62,431 nucleotides of DNA, taken from contig CABUTS010000008.1 of assembly GCA_902494515.1 (NCBI GenBank), positions 1 to 62,431 of the forward strand, written 5' to 3'. Below, one piece after another: positions 37,417 to 47,110 of the stretch. The notes beneath the pieces were generated by a model. That model did not search any database, had not been told where the DNA came from, and saw nothing but the letters and a program-made list of their open reading frames with translations. The position numbers were made by a program, and so were the translations under genes. The first letter of the stretch is position 1; each line of letters starts with the position of its first letter. The stretch comes from an uncultured Muribaculaceae bacterium. GTDB taxonomy: Bacteria > Bacteroidota > Bacteroidia > Bacteroidales > Muribaculaceae.

Positions 37417-40374
37417 ATGAACGAAGAGTCTCTTAGCCAGCTTTATCTCAAGGATACGTCGTTTCAGGACCTTATGCAGCGGCGTGTGTTCAACGTGCTG
37501 CTGGTGGCCTCCCCCTACGACGCCTTCATGATGGAGGAGGATGGCCGCGTCGAGGAACAGCTCTACGACGAGTATGTGTCGCTGAACCTGTCGTCGCCCC
37601 CCCGAATCACCCGCGTGTCGCACATCTCCGAGGCTATGGCCGTGATGGCTCAGAAGAATTTCGACCTCGTGATCGCCATGCCCGGCATGGACATCAGCGA
37701 AACGTTCAACGGGGCCAAGGCAATCAAGAAGGACTATCAGAATGTGCCAATCGTGGTGCTTACCCCCTTCTCCAAGGAGGTATCGCGGCGCCTGAAATCC
37801 GAGGATTTCAGCGGCGTAGACTATGTGTTTTCCTGGCTCGGAAACGTCGACCTGCTGCTGGCCATCATCAAGCTTCTCGAGGACAAGATGAATGCCGAGC
37901 ACGATGTGCTTGATGTCGGCGTGCAGATGATTCTGATGGTCGAAGACTCCGTGCGTTTCTATTCTTCGATACTCCCGCACCTATATAAATACCTGCTGAA
38001 GCAGAGTATGCTCTTCTCCACCGAAGCGCTCAACGAGCACGAAAAGATGCTCCGTATGCGCGGTCGTCCGAAGGTAATTCTCGCCCGCGACTACGAGGAG
38101 GCTATGCAACTTTACGCAAAATTCGCCGACAAGATGCTTGGCCTGATTACCGACGTCAGCTTCATGCACGAGGGGGTCAAGGACCAGCAGGCCGGTCTGG
38201 AATTTGCCCGCTATGTCCGCTCTCAGGACCCGTATCTCCCTATCATTGTGGAGTCTACGGAAACTGCTAATGCCGGAAAGGTGGAGGAGTTCAACGGTAT
38301 TTTCCTCGACAAAACCTCCAAGAAACTCCCCGTAGATCTCGGCAAGGAGATCGCCCGTAACTTCGGTTTCGGCGATTTCGTGATGCGGAATCCCCGGGAT
38401 GGCTCGGAGATCATGCGCATCAAGTCGCTCAACGAGATGCAGAAGCGGATGTTTGAGATTCCCGACGAAACGCTGCTGTATCACGCCTGCCGCAACGACA
38501 TCTCGCGCTGGCTCTACTCCCGCGCGATGTTCCCCATAGCTGACATCATCAGGCAGCACCGCTTCCGCAACCTTTCGGAAGCTCCCGAGGTCAAGCAGCT
38601 CTTCTTCGACCTGATCGTGAAGTACCGCAAGATGAAAAACCGCGGCGTGGTGGCCGAATTCCGCAAGGACCGTTTCGACTATTACTCGAACTTCGCGCGC
38701 ATCGGCAAAGGATCGCTCGGCGGCAAAGGTCGCGGCCTGGCGTTCATCGACTCAATCATCAAGAAGAACCCGGTCTGCGACAATTTCCACGGTGTGACGA
38801 TTTCGATTCCCCGTACCGTGGTGATTTGTACCGATATCTTCGACGAGTTCATGGCCGACAACGACCTCTACCCGCTGGCGCTGTCGGACCGCTCCGACGA
38901 GGAAATCCTTGAAGCGTTTCTCAAGGGCCGACTTCCCGACCGGGTGCGCGACGACCTCTGTGCGCTGACCGAAGTTGTGGACCGGCCGCTGGCAATCCGT
39001 AGTTCGTCGCTGTTGGAAGATTCTCACTATCAGCCGTTTGCGGGTGTTTATTCTACGTATATGATTCCTCATGTCAAGGATGAGGACCAGATGCTCCGAA
39101 TGCTCCGCGATGCCATCAAGGGTGTTTATGCTTCGGTGTTCTTCGCTGAATCAAAAGCCTATATGTCAGCGACTTCCAATGTTATCGACCAGGAAAAGAT
39201 GGCGGTAATCATTCAGGAAGTTGTCGGCGACGACCACGACGGTTTCTATTTCCCGAGCTTCTCGGGTGTAGGCCGGTCGCTGAACTATTACCCGATCAAC
39301 GACGAGAAAACCGAGGAGGGGGTGGCCCAGGTGGCCATCGGTCTCGGAAAATATATCGTCGACGGCGGTGTGGCGCTGCGGTTCAGCCCGCGTCACCCCG
39401 AGAAGGTGCTCCAGACATCTACCCTCGACATGGCGCTGCGCGACACCCAGCGGCAGCTTTACGCCCTCCCGTCCAACTCCCCGACGGAGGTTTTCAGGGT
39501 CGACGACGGTTTCAATATTATAAAGAAAAACGTGCAGGATTTCGCCAAATCCGATGCGCTGAAATATATGGTTTCGACCTTCAATATCAATGACGGTATG
39601 CTTTTTGATTCGCATATCGGCGTGGGGCGAAAGGTCGTTACGTTCGCTAACCTGTTACGCGACAATGTGTTCCCGCTGGCCACGACCGTAGATTTCATGC
39701 TGACGAAGGGTCAGGAAGCAATGCAGCGTCCGGTGGAAATCGAATTTGCCGGGACCATCGGCGACGACGGCCGGCTGAAAGGGCGAATCTACTGGCTGCA
39801 AATCCGTCCGATTATCGACCGCAAGGAGGATGTGGACGAAGCGCTGATGGAGCTTGACAACGCGCAATTGCTCCTACGGAGCGCCACAGCTCTCGGTCAC
39901 GGCACCAACGACTCGGTTTCGACGGTGATTTATGTCCGCCCCGAGAAGTTCTCGTCGTTCAATAATCCCGCTATCGCTCAGGAGATTGCGAAACTTAACA
40001 GCGGTTTCGTGGAGTCGGGCGAAGGGTATGTGCTGATCGGTCCCGGACGCTGGGGCTCGTCGGACAATGCGCTCGGTATTCCGGTGAAATGGGCCGACAT
40101 CTCCGGCGCCCGCCTGATTGTGGAATCGTCGCTGAGCAACTATCGCGTCGAACCCTCCCAGGGCACGCATTTCTTCCAGAATCTCACCTCATTCGGTGTG
40201 GGATATTTCACCGTAAATCCCTATGACGGAGAGGATTACTATGATGTGGAGTACCTGAATTCGCTCCCGGCCGAGTACGAAAGCGAGCACCTGAGGATGG
40301 TGCGTCTGAGCGGCCCGCTGACCATCGGCATTAACGGCAAAAAGGGGCACGGTGTAGTAGTCAAACCCTCCTGA
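37417..40374 (+). CDS. Receiver-like plus PPDK N-terminal (PEP/pyruvate-binding) domain protein
   Basis: This 985-residue cytoplasmic protein combines two domain types. Residues about 20-155 and 168-295 look like tandem response-regulator receiver domains. The first has NFDLVIAMPGMD and NVPIVVLTPF; the second has MILMVEDS and GLITDVSFMHEG. From about 425 to the end it resembles the ATP-grasp N-terminal domain of pyruvate phosphate dikinase: GKGSLGGKGRGLAFID (near 429-444), PLAIRSSSLLEDSHYQPFAGVYSTYM (near 525-550), and a GPGRWGSSDNALGIPVKW segment near 870. The phosphohistidine and PEP-binding domains of true PPDK are absent, so it is unlikely to be a complete pyruvate dikinase. Conserved in Bacteroidales; role unknown. 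Confidence 0.8.
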   Translation: MNEESLSQLYLKDTSFQDLMQRRVFNVLLVASPYDAFMMEEDGRVEEQLYDEYVSLNLSSPPRITRVSHISEAMAVMAQKNFDLVIAMPGMDISETFNGAKAIKKDYQNVPIVVLTPFSKEVSRRLKSEDFSGVDYVFSWLGNVDLLLAIIKLLEDKMNAEHDVLDVGVQMILMVEDSVRFYSSILPHLYKYLLKQSMLFSTEALNEHEKMLRMRGRPKVILARDYEEAMQLYAKFADKMLGLITDVSFMHEGVKDQQAGLEFARYVRSQDPYLPIIVESTETANAGKVEEFNGIFLDKTSKKLPVDLGKEIARNFGFGDFVMRNPRDGSEIMRIKSLNEMQKRMFEIPDETLLYHACRNDISRWLYSRAMFPIADIIRQHRFRNLSEAPEVKQLFFDLIVKYRKMKNRGVVAEFRKDRFDYYSNFARIGKGSLGGKGRGLAFIDSIIKKNPVCDNFHGVTISIPRTVVICTDIFDEFMADNDLYPLALSDRSDEEILEAFLKGRLPDRVRDDLCALTEVVDRPLAIRSSSLLEDSHYQPFAGVYSTYMIPHVKDEDQMLRMLRDAIKGVYASVFFAESKAYMSATSNVIDQEKMAVIIQEVVGDDHDGFYFPSFSGVGRSLNYYPINDEKTEEGVAQVAIGLGKYIVDGGVALRFSPRHPEKVLQTSTLDMALRDTQRQLYALPSNSPTEVFRVDDGFNIIKKNVQDFAKSDALKYMVSTFNINDGMLFDSHIGVGRKVVTFANLLRDNVFPLATTVDFMLTKGQEAMQRPVEIEFAGTIGDDGRLKGRIYWLQIRPIIDRKEDVDEALMELDNAQLLLRSATALGHGTNDSVSTVIYVRPEKFSSFNNPAIAQEIAKLNSGFVESGEGYVLIGPGRWGSSDNALGIPVKWADISGARLIVESSLSNYRVEPSQGTHFFQNLTSFGVGYFTVNPYDGEDYYDVEYLNSLPAEYESEHLRMVRLSGPLTIGINGKKGHGVVVKPS

Positions 40375-40398
40375 CCACAAAAATAATTGAAAATATTT

Positions 40399-40430
40399 CA
40401 CGGGGAGTGCAAAAAATTGCGCTCCCCGTG
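40399..40430 (+). terminator. Strong hairpin after the receiver/PPDK gene
   Basis: CACGGGGAGTGCAA (40399-40412) pairs with TTGCGCTCCCCGTG (40417-40430) with one T-G wobble around AAAA. No T run follows on the plus strand, but the 14-bp stem 25 nt past the stop is likely to end the transcript. Confidence 0.65.
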
Positions 40431-40453
40431 GTGTGTATGTTTAATTATTTTTG

Positions 40454-40461
40454 TAAATTTG
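40454..40461 (+). promoter_or_regulatory. Probable -7 box for the coiled-coil gene
   Basis: TAAATTTG fits TAnnTTTG and lies 80 bp before the ATG at 40542. No TTTG is found at 19-21 bp upstream. Confidence 0.45.
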
Positions 40462-40541
40462 TAGCTTCAAGAGTGCAAATTTTTATATTCAGCCGACAAT
40501 GCTATGTGGATTGCGGCTGGAGCTGAGAAATTCGTATTACC

Positions 40542-43316
40542 ATGAGTTTATTCGTGAAATTCAAGAACGCCTTGGGGTTCGGGCCTCAGGACGATGATTA
40601 TATTGACGATCAGGGCATTGACGCCACTGTGACCCCGATTCGCGAGCGTTTTCAGCGCCCCGCCGCGCCGGAACCGACACCGCTGACGGCCCCGAGTCCC
40701 GCCGCGCGGGAGGAAAAAACCGAAAAGGTCCCCTCGGCCGACGCCCCGGCCTCCGCGGCGCAGGATGAATCGGTTCAGGCTACTGTGATTTTCGACCGTG
40801 TGCTTGAAATCTTCAACGGTTCGCTTCCCGAATTTCTTGAGAAAAGCGTCGACCCGGCCAAGCAGCGCCAGCTGCTTTTCGAGGCTCTTGATGGCTCGAC
40901 GAAGGACTATTTCAACCAGCTCGAACGCAATGTCGAGCGCCGCTTGCAGACTCGGTTCGAGGCTGACCGCTACCGGCTGCAGTCGCAGATCGACACCCTG
41001 AAGCAGCAGGCGCTGAAGGATGAGGAGGACACCTCTGCGGCCAAGACCCTGCAGCTCAGCGCCGAGCGCCAGAAGCGTGCGCTTTCCGAGCGTGTGCACG
41101 ACCTTGAAAAGCAGCTTGCCTCGCTCGAGGCTGAAAATGAACAGTTTATCCTCGAAAACAAGACGATGGCCAACAAGCTCCGTCTTGCTTCCATCAGCGA
41201 TTCCGGCGAGGCTGATTCTGCTGCCGCTAAGGAACTGATGGAGAAACTTGAAGCTGAAAAAAGCAAACTCGAGGCTGACAAAGCTGCATTGGAGGTTGAA
41301 AAAAGCAGGATTGAGGCTGAAAAGAGCAAGCAGTTTGCCGACCGTCAGACAATTCTCGCCGGAAAGGACGAGCTCGAAAAGGGGATTGGTGAACTTGAAA
41401 TTCTTAAAGAAAAACTCGAAGCCGAACAGGCTGCAATCAATGCTGACCGTGAGGCTGTTGAGGCCGCCAAAAAGGGAACAGAAGATACAAAGGCCGCTAT
41501 TGTCAAGGCCAGAGCTGAGGTTGAGGCTGCCAAGGCTGAGACTGATGCTGTCAGGGCTGAGGCTGTTGCTGCCAAGACCGAGGCGGAGGCGGCTAAGACG
41601 GAACTGGCCAGAGTAAAGGCCGAGGCCGAAGCTGCCAATGGCGAAATCTCAAAGTTCAAGGCATCGATTGAACAGGCCAAGCTTAAGGATGAACTGAGTC
41701 AGGCTATGGTTAACGACCTGAATAGTAAAGCTGTAGAGGCTCGCAAGGCCTTCACCCTCAAGGAGCGTGAGGTCGAGGAGCTGACACTCCGCGTGGCTGA
41801 ATTGTCCGTCAAAAAGAAACAAGCTGATGCCAGATTAGTTGAAATTTCCGATCAGAAGGCTGACGTTGACGCCAAGTTGGCTGAAATCTCAGGACAGAAG
41901 GCAGACGTTGACGCCAAGTTGGCTGAAATCACTGCGCAGAAGGCTGATGTTGATGCCAGATTGGTTGAAATCACCGGACAGAAGGCTGACGCCGACGCCA
42001 AAGTTACTGACCTGAATTCCAAGATTGCCGGAATGTCGGCACAAATCAGAGATTTCGGGTCGTTGCTTTCCGAGAAAGATTCGCTGCTCTCCGAGAAGGA
42101 ATCGGAGCTGAAGGCTGTCAGGGGCGAGCTTGTCGGAGCTAAGGAACAACTTCATATTTCCGAAGGAAAACTTGCTGAGGCTCAGGAGAATCTGAAGGTT
42201 GTCCGCGAGGTCGAGCAGCAGGTTTCAGAGCTGGAGACCGCTGCCCGTGCCAACGACGCCAGACTTCGCGCCGTGTCGGATGAACTGATGGAGAAAAACG
42301 AGCTCCTCAAAATCAAAGACACGGACTTAATCAATAAAAACACGTCGCTCCGGTTCAAGGACGAAACCATCAAACGTCTTGAGGATCAGACTGATTCGCT
42401 CCGCAAATCGATTGAAAATCTGACCTTCGAGAAGGAACAGACCGAGGCTGCCCTCCGTCAGGAAATCGAACGGCTGAAACAGCTGAAAGTTGTTGCGACG
42501 GCCGCTTCGCAGCCCGATATGCCCCCCGCAGCCGTTGTTATGTCGGAAGCGACCAAACCTGAAATCATTCCCGGAGTGAATGACGATCCGTTCGGAGGTC
42601 CTATGCCTGTGGGATTCCCTCAGGCGCCGTTCGGCAATACTTCCGGCTCAGTGATGCCTGACGATGAAGCGAAACTCGATAAACTTCCCATCGATGCTCC
42701 CTCGTCGGCTTCCGACACTCTGCCCGAGCTGTCGCTCGACTTTGTAAATTCCCGCAAGCCGGTGCCCGACAAGCCGAAGCGTCGCCGCGGCCGTCCGCCG
42801 AAAGCGGTTATCCCCGATGAACCCCCGGCCGACTATGTCGATATCAGTCCGGAGGCTGTCGCCAAAGCTCCCGGGAGCAGCAAGGATGAAGTCGCTTCCC
42901 TCTTTGTCGAAGATACCCCTTCCCCGGCTAAGGAGGACTCTGCTTCGCTCTTTGCCGACGATTCGGTTTCGCTCTTTAAAGATGAAGCTACTGCAAAAGC
43001 TGAAACTGCAGCAAAGGATGGAACCACAGCCAAAGATGGAGCAACAGTAAAGGATGAGACTCCGGAAGATGAGACTCCGTCGCTGTTTATGGACGATGAA
43101 GTTCCTGCCGAAAAGCCTTCGGGAGCAAAGACGGAGTCGGCTTATGAAGATCTCGGCATGCTCGACAGCACCGACTGGCTGATCTCCGAACCTGAACCCG
43201 AGCGTCCCTCCAAGCGTCAGCACAAGACCTCCAAGGCCCACGAGGACGAATTCGGATACAAGGAAATTCCACGTCAGGAACCGCCTGACTCCCCGGCCCA
43301 GATGCTTCTCTGGTAA
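40542..43316 (+). CDS. Large coiled-coil protein with AT-hook and repeated SLFxDD motifs
   Basis: The 924-residue cytoplasmic protein has no signal peptide. A short globular N-terminus and a Pro/Ala-rich segment are followed by a small helical region (about 83-140). A very long Glu/Lys/Ala-rich coiled coil covers about 140-660. Inside it, about 430-490, are four exact 14-residue repeats of the type QKADVDAKLAEIS. The disordered tail carries a textbook AT-hook, KRRRGRPPK (near 746-754), and four SLFxD/ED motifs (SLFVED, SLFADD, SLFKDE, SLFMDD) between about 785 and 850. The layout suggests a scaffold linking DNA, or another acidic partner, to something that recognises the SLF motif. No enzymatic domain was found, and SMC-type heads are missing. 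Confidence 0.72.
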   Translation: MSLFVKFKNALGFGPQDDDYIDDQGIDATVTPIRERFQRPAAPEPTPLTAPSPAAREEKTEKVPSADAPASAAQDESVQATVIFDRVLEIFNGSLPEFLEKSVDPAKQRQLLFEALDGSTKDYFNQLERNVERRLQTRFEADRYRLQSQIDTLKQQALKDEEDTSAAKTLQLSAERQKRALSERVHDLEKQLASLEAENEQFILENKTMANKLRLASISDSGEADSAAAKELMEKLEAEKSKLEADKAALEVEKSRIEAEKSKQFADRQTILAGKDELEKGIGELEILKEKLEAEQAAINADREAVEAAKKGTEDTKAAIVKARAEVEAAKAETDAVRAEAVAAKTEAEAAKTELARVKAEAEAANGEISKFKASIEQAKLKDELSQAMVNDLNSKAVEARKAFTLKEREVEELTLRVAELSVKKKQADARLVEISDQKADVDAKLAEISGQKADVDAKLAEITAQKADVDARLVEITGQKADADAKVTDLNSKIAGMSAQIRDFGSLLSEKDSLLSEKESELKAVRGELVGAKEQLHISEGKLAEAQENLKVVREVEQQVSELETAARANDARLRAVSDELMEKNELLKIKDTDLINKNTSLRFKDETIKRLEDQTDSLRKSIENLTFEKEQTEAALRQEIERLKQLKVVATAASQPDMPPAAVVMSEATKPEIIPGVNDDPFGGPMPVGFPQAPFGNTSGSVMPDDEAKLDKLPIDAPSSASDTLPELSLDFVNSRKPVPDKPKRRRGRPPKAVIPDEPPADYVDISPEAVAKAPGSSKDEVASLFVEDTPSPAKEDSASLFADDSVSLFKDEATAKAETAAKDGTTAKDGATVKDETPEDETPSLFMDDEVPAEKPSGAKTESAYEDLGMLDSTDWLISEPEPERPSKRQHKTSKAHEDEFGYKEIPRQEPPDSPAQMLLW
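41841..42008 (+). repeat. Four 42-bp in-frame repeats in the coiled-coil gene
   Basis: Units beginning GAAAT start at 41841, 41883, 41925 and 41967, an exact 42-bp (14-residue) period. A partial copy lies just upstream from 41817. Each encodes a variant of EI-x-x-QKADVDAKLA. Confidence 0.88.
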
Positions 43317-43387
43317 AACTCCCTGCGATCGGATATAGTCCATTCAGATATTTTCTTGCAAAAATTCTTTAAACTTGAAATAACTTC

Positions 43388-45616
43388 ATGATTAAGAATC
43401 AGATAAAAGCTGCCGGACTGGCTCTGACTGCCGCCGCAGCGCTCATCACGACCTCCGAAACCAACGCCGGCGCCAAAGTCGACGTCGAGGGTATTGCCAA
43501 ATATGTCTACCCCGGCAACATTGCCGAAACACCCCGCAGTTTCACCTATCTGCCTGACGGTGAGAGCTATCTGCTGCTCAGCGACGACGGCAAATCCATC
43601 GAGCAGTTCGAAACCGCCACAGGCAAACTCATCGGTAAGATTTTCGACGCCACTCACACCCGCGAGAATTCCGTCGACGCCGTGAAGGACTTCGTCCTCT
43701 CGCCTGACGGGTCGAAGCTGCTTCTTTACACCGAAAAACATCCCGTCTACCGCCGCTCGTTCAAGGCCGACTGGTATGTCTTTGAAATCAAGCGCAATAT
43801 CCTGCGCCCGCTCTCGGTGGAGTTCAAACTTCAGCAGTCGCCGCTGTTCTCGCCTGACAGCCGAATGGTGGCTTTCGTAGTTGACAACAATATTTATATC
43901 AAGAAGTTAGACTACGATTCGCAGGTTGCCGTGACCAAAGACGGCGTCATCGACAAACTCATAAACGGTATTCCTGACTGGACTTATGAGGAGGAATTTT
44001 CAACCTCCTGCTCTATGGCATGGGCTCCCGACAACTCCACCCTCTGCTATCTGAGCTACAACGAGGAGAAGGTGCCGAAGTTCTCCTTCTCGCTCTATCA
44101 GGGCTATTGCAACCCTTCCGACGAATATGCCTATTACCCCGGCACGTTCTCCTATAAATATCCCGTGGCCGGCCATCCGAACTCCGTCGTCACCCTCCAC
44201 AGCTACGACGTCGATACCCGCAAAATCAAGGATATCGCTTTTTCCGACCCCTCGATAGAGTATATTCCCCGCATCGCTTATGGCGGTGCCTCCTCTGAAC
44301 GGCTGATGGCCGTGACTCTCAACCGTGCGCAGAACCGCATGGAGATCTATGCTGTCAATCCCAAATCCACCGTCGTGAAGTCCATCCTGGTTGAAGAATC
44401 CAAGGCATGGCTTGAACCGGAGGTTTACGAAAATATCCACTGGGGTGCCGACAAGTTCGTGATTTTCTCCGGCCGTTCGGGTTGGAACCATCTCTACGAA
44501 TACAGCTACGCCGGTCAGCCCCTGCGTCAGATTACCTCCGGCGATTATAACGTCACCGATTACTATGGCGCTGATATTCAGGGTAATGAATATTTCCAGT
44601 CCACTACCCAGCTGCTTGAAGGACAGGGCGACCGCGGTGCTCTCAGCCGTGTGATCCAGAAACTCGACCGCAAGGGGAAGCAGACCCTGCTCACTCCGGC
44701 AACCGGCTGGGCTTCAGCAACATTCGCCCCTGAAATGGGCTACTACGCAGTGAATTACAGCAACGCCACAACTCCGCCGAAGCACACCCTTTACAACTTG
44801 AAGGGGAAGGAACTCCGCACCCTCGTCGACAATGAGGAATATGCCCGGCGCTATTCCGGGCTGCCGCAAAAGGAATTCTTCACCATGCAGAGCGATGGCT
44901 ATCAGCTGAATGGATATATGCTCAAGCCTGTGAACTTCAACGCCTCGAAGCGCTATCCGGTGATCATGTGGCAGTACAGCGGCCCCGGCTCGCAGGAGGT
45001 TTATGACCGCTGGCACATGGACTGGGACTATTACGCCGCCAAGAAAGGTTTCGTGGTAATCTGCGTCGACGGACGCGGTACCGGCGCCCGTTCGATGGCC
45101 TTCCGCGATGTGGTTTACAAGCAGTTGGGCTATTACGAGACCATCGACCAAATTGCTGCCGCAAACTACGCTGCGTCGCTCCCCTTCGTTGATCCCGACC
45201 GCATCGGCATCGCAGGCTGGAGCTATGGCGGCTACGAAACGCTTATGTCAGTGACACAGACCGGTGCTCCCTACAAAGCTGCCGTGGCGATTGCTCCGGT
45301 GACCTCCTGGCGTTACTACGATACGGTTTATGCTGAACGGTTTATGCTGACACCCGGTGAAAATGCCGACGCCTACAAGACCGGCGCCCCGATCAACCGT
45401 GCCGCGAATCTCGAATGTGACCTGCTCATCATGCACGGCACCTCCGACGATAACGTCCACCTGTCCAACACTATGGAGTTCGTCAGCCGCCTGCAGGAGG
45501 CCAATCGCGCCTGCGACATGCTGCTGTTCCCCTGCATGAACCATTCGATCAACGGCTGCAACGCCCGCGCTATGGTCTACGGCAGGATGATTGATTATTT
45601 TGTAACACATCTGTGA
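43388..45616 (+). CDS. S9 family serine peptidase, dipeptidyl peptidase IV-like
   Basis: The 742-residue exported enzyme has a signal peptide (GLALTAAAALITTSETNAG, cleavage near residue 28). An eight-bladed-propeller-type N-terminal domain runs to about 480 and includes the DPP4-type WTYEEEFSTSCSMAWAPDN. The alpha/beta-hydrolase domain follows, with catalytic S612 in GWSYGGYE, D687 in HGTSDDNVHLS and H719 in MNHSINGCNAR. A double-Glu motif of the propeller (YEEEF) supports N-terminal dipeptide release after Pro or Ala. It probably works in the periplasm on dietary or host peptides. The gene has its own upstream gap of 71 bp after the coiled-coil gene. Confidence 0.93.
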   Translation: MIKNQIKAAGLALTAAAALITTSETNAGAKVDVEGIAKYVYPGNIAETPRSFTYLPDGESYLLLSDDGKSIEQFETATGKLIGKIFDATHTRENSVDAVKDFVLSPDGSKLLLYTEKHPVYRRSFKADWYVFEIKRNILRPLSVEFKLQQSPLFSPDSRMVAFVVDNNIYIKKLDYDSQVAVTKDGVIDKLINGIPDWTYEEEFSTSCSMAWAPDNSTLCYLSYNEEKVPKFSFSLYQGYCNPSDEYAYYPGTFSYKYPVAGHPNSVVTLHSYDVDTRKIKDIAFSDPSIEYIPRIAYGGASSERLMAVTLNRAQNRMEIYAVNPKSTVVKSILVEESKAWLEPEVYENIHWGADKFVIFSGRSGWNHLYEYSYAGQPLRQITSGDYNVTDYYGADIQGNEYFQSTTQLLEGQGDRGALSRVIQKLDRKGKQTLLTPATGWASATFAPEMGYYAVNYSNATTPPKHTLYNLKGKELRTLVDNEEYARRYSGLPQKEFFTMQSDGYQLNGYMLKPVNFNASKRYPVIMWQYSGPGSQEVYDRWHMDWDYYAAKKGFVVICVDGRGTGARSMAFRDVVYKQLGYYETIDQIAAANYAASLPFVDPDRIGIAGWSYGGYETLMSVTQTGAPYKAAVAIAPVTSWRYYDTVYAERFMLTPGENADAYKTGAPINRAANLECDLLIMHGTSDDNVHLSNTMEFVSRLQEANRACDMLLFPCMNHSINGCNARAMVYGRMIDYFVTHL

Positions 45617-45625
45617 TATATGCCG

Positions 45626-45665
45626 ATAGCTATCTGATTGATAGGTATGGGATTATCTTTTTTTT
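45626..45665 (+). terminator. Probable terminator after the S9 peptidase gene
   Basis: ATAGCTATC and GATAGGTAT form a short stem with one mismatch around TGATT, followed 13 bp later by eight T (45658-45665). The separation of stem and T run makes this a weak call. Confidence 0.4.
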
Positions 45666-45739
45666 AATTTCTTTTCGGGAAATTATTAAACGATTGCTGT
45701 AAAAGGTGTGTTTTAAGCTATGAAATTTGAATCAACGTA

Positions 45740-47110
45740 ATGTTTCACGCAACTCAACGACGACAAGGAATGACCTCCGCCATTTTCGGAATGTGGCGCA
45801 ACTGGATTATCTGCGTTGGCACCATGGCAGTGCTCTGCTTCGTGGCACCGTTGCTCGGCAGAGTCTGGTCCGCCCCTCTCTGTCTGTTGGGTTTCCTGTT
45901 CCTGAGAGTCGTTCAGCGGGTGCTTGGCAACGGCGATATCCCCAACTGCTCGCGCCTATTCAGTGTCTCGGAGGTCGTGCTGATGATTATGACCGTCGGG
46001 CTGGCTGCTGCCTACCTGATAGTGCAGCGCGGACCATCGTATGAGATTACCGGACAACCGTTCACCGAGCACGTGCCGTTCCTCCCGATTCTGGTTACGG
46101 CGCCGGTTACGGCCATTGTGTCGTTCTGTTTCCTCGCTCAGAAAAAGGAACCGCGGGTATGCCAGCTGTGCCATCTGCGCTACGGTAATGTTGTGGAGCA
46201 CGGGTTTGTGGGGGTCCTTTACCGGCGTGAATGGCGCTATCAGACCAAACTGCTCGGCATAGCGTGTGTGCTGCTGGGCGTTGTCGACTGGAGCTACTAT
46301 ATCATTCATTATGTGAATGTCAACTTGAATAGGGCGGACTATTTCTTCTTCCTGTGGATGCCGATTCTGTTCTATTTTGTGTCGGTGATTTACCTCGGAA
46401 TCAAATATTATTCGCTCTGGATGTACTATTGCCACAACGATGAGGGGCACCTGATAGAGAAGCCGAGTTCAACGACCGTGCGGTTCATGGTAATCTGCAG
46501 GGACCGTGTGCTGCTGGATATGTGTCAGACCGATCTGCATTTTGCCAACGGTCAGATTATCATGAGATTCGACACCCCGGCGTCGTATGTGCTGCCCTAT
46601 GTCGACAGTTTTTCAGAACAGCAGGCCAGAAGTATGTTCGCCGAAAAGACCGGTATCGACAACGCCGAGGTGCGCGAGATGTTCTCGAGTCCTGACCGCG
46701 TCACTTACCGGAATATCTTCCATTTCTTCGCCTTCATCGACGATTTCGAAGAGATCGCCGAGTCCCGGCTTCAGGGGGAATGGCTCTCGCTCGGACAGCT
46801 GCGGCAGCTAATAGAGCAGCGGCTGATGGGGCGCGACATGAGTGGCGAGCTGAGCCGCATCTACCACGTGGCCATGGCCTGGAAAACCTACGACCGCGAA
46901 GGGAACCGTCTCTACAAAATCAAGCACTACCGTCCGACGTTCCGCCTGAAGGATATCCGCAACTGGGATGTCGATTACGACGATGAGGAATGGCTGAAAA
47001 TCGGAGCTTTCAACGCCGACTCACCGCTGTTCCGCTTCCGCAAGATTTTCAACAGAATCGGGGAATGGATCAGTCGCAAAAGCCGCAACGATAACTTAGC
47101 GTCGCTATGA
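45740..47110 (+). CDS. Polytopic membrane protein of unknown function
   Basis: I do not recognise this 456-residue protein. About six hydrophobic segments are visible: about 18-42, 46-62, 75-97, 115-135, 173-195 and 207-230. Between segments four and five lies a cytoplasmic-looking CQLCHLRYGN with a CxxC pair and basic surroundings. Residues 240-456 are soluble and charged, with FRLKDIRNWDVDYDDEEWLKIG near the C-terminus. A start at residue 11 (MTSAIFG, 45770) is also possible. The stop overlaps the miaA start by 4 bp, so it is translationally coupled to miaA and to the secreted protein behind it. Confidence 0.75.
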   Translation: MFHATQRRQGMTSAIFGMWRNWIICVGTMAVLCFVAPLLGRVWSAPLCLLGFLFLRVVQRVLGNGDIPNCSRLFSVSEVVLMIMTVGLAAAYLIVQRGPSYEITGQPFTEHVPFLPILVTAPVTAIVSFCFLAQKKEPRVCQLCHLRYGNVVEHGFVGVLYRREWRYQTKLLGIACVLLGVVDWSYYIIHYVNVNLNRADYFFFLWMPILFYFVSVIYLGIKYYSLWMYYCHNDEGHLIEKPSSTTVRFMVICRDRVLLDMCQTDLHFANGQIIMRFDTPASYVLPYVDSFSEQQARSMFAEKTGIDNAEVREMFSSPDRVTYRNIFHFFAFIDDFEEIAESRLQGEWLSLGQLRQLIEQRLMGRDMSGELSRIYHVAMAWKTYDREGNRLYKIKHYRPTFRLKDIRNWDVDYDDEEWLKIGAFNADSPLFRFRKIFNRIGEWISRKSRNDNLASL

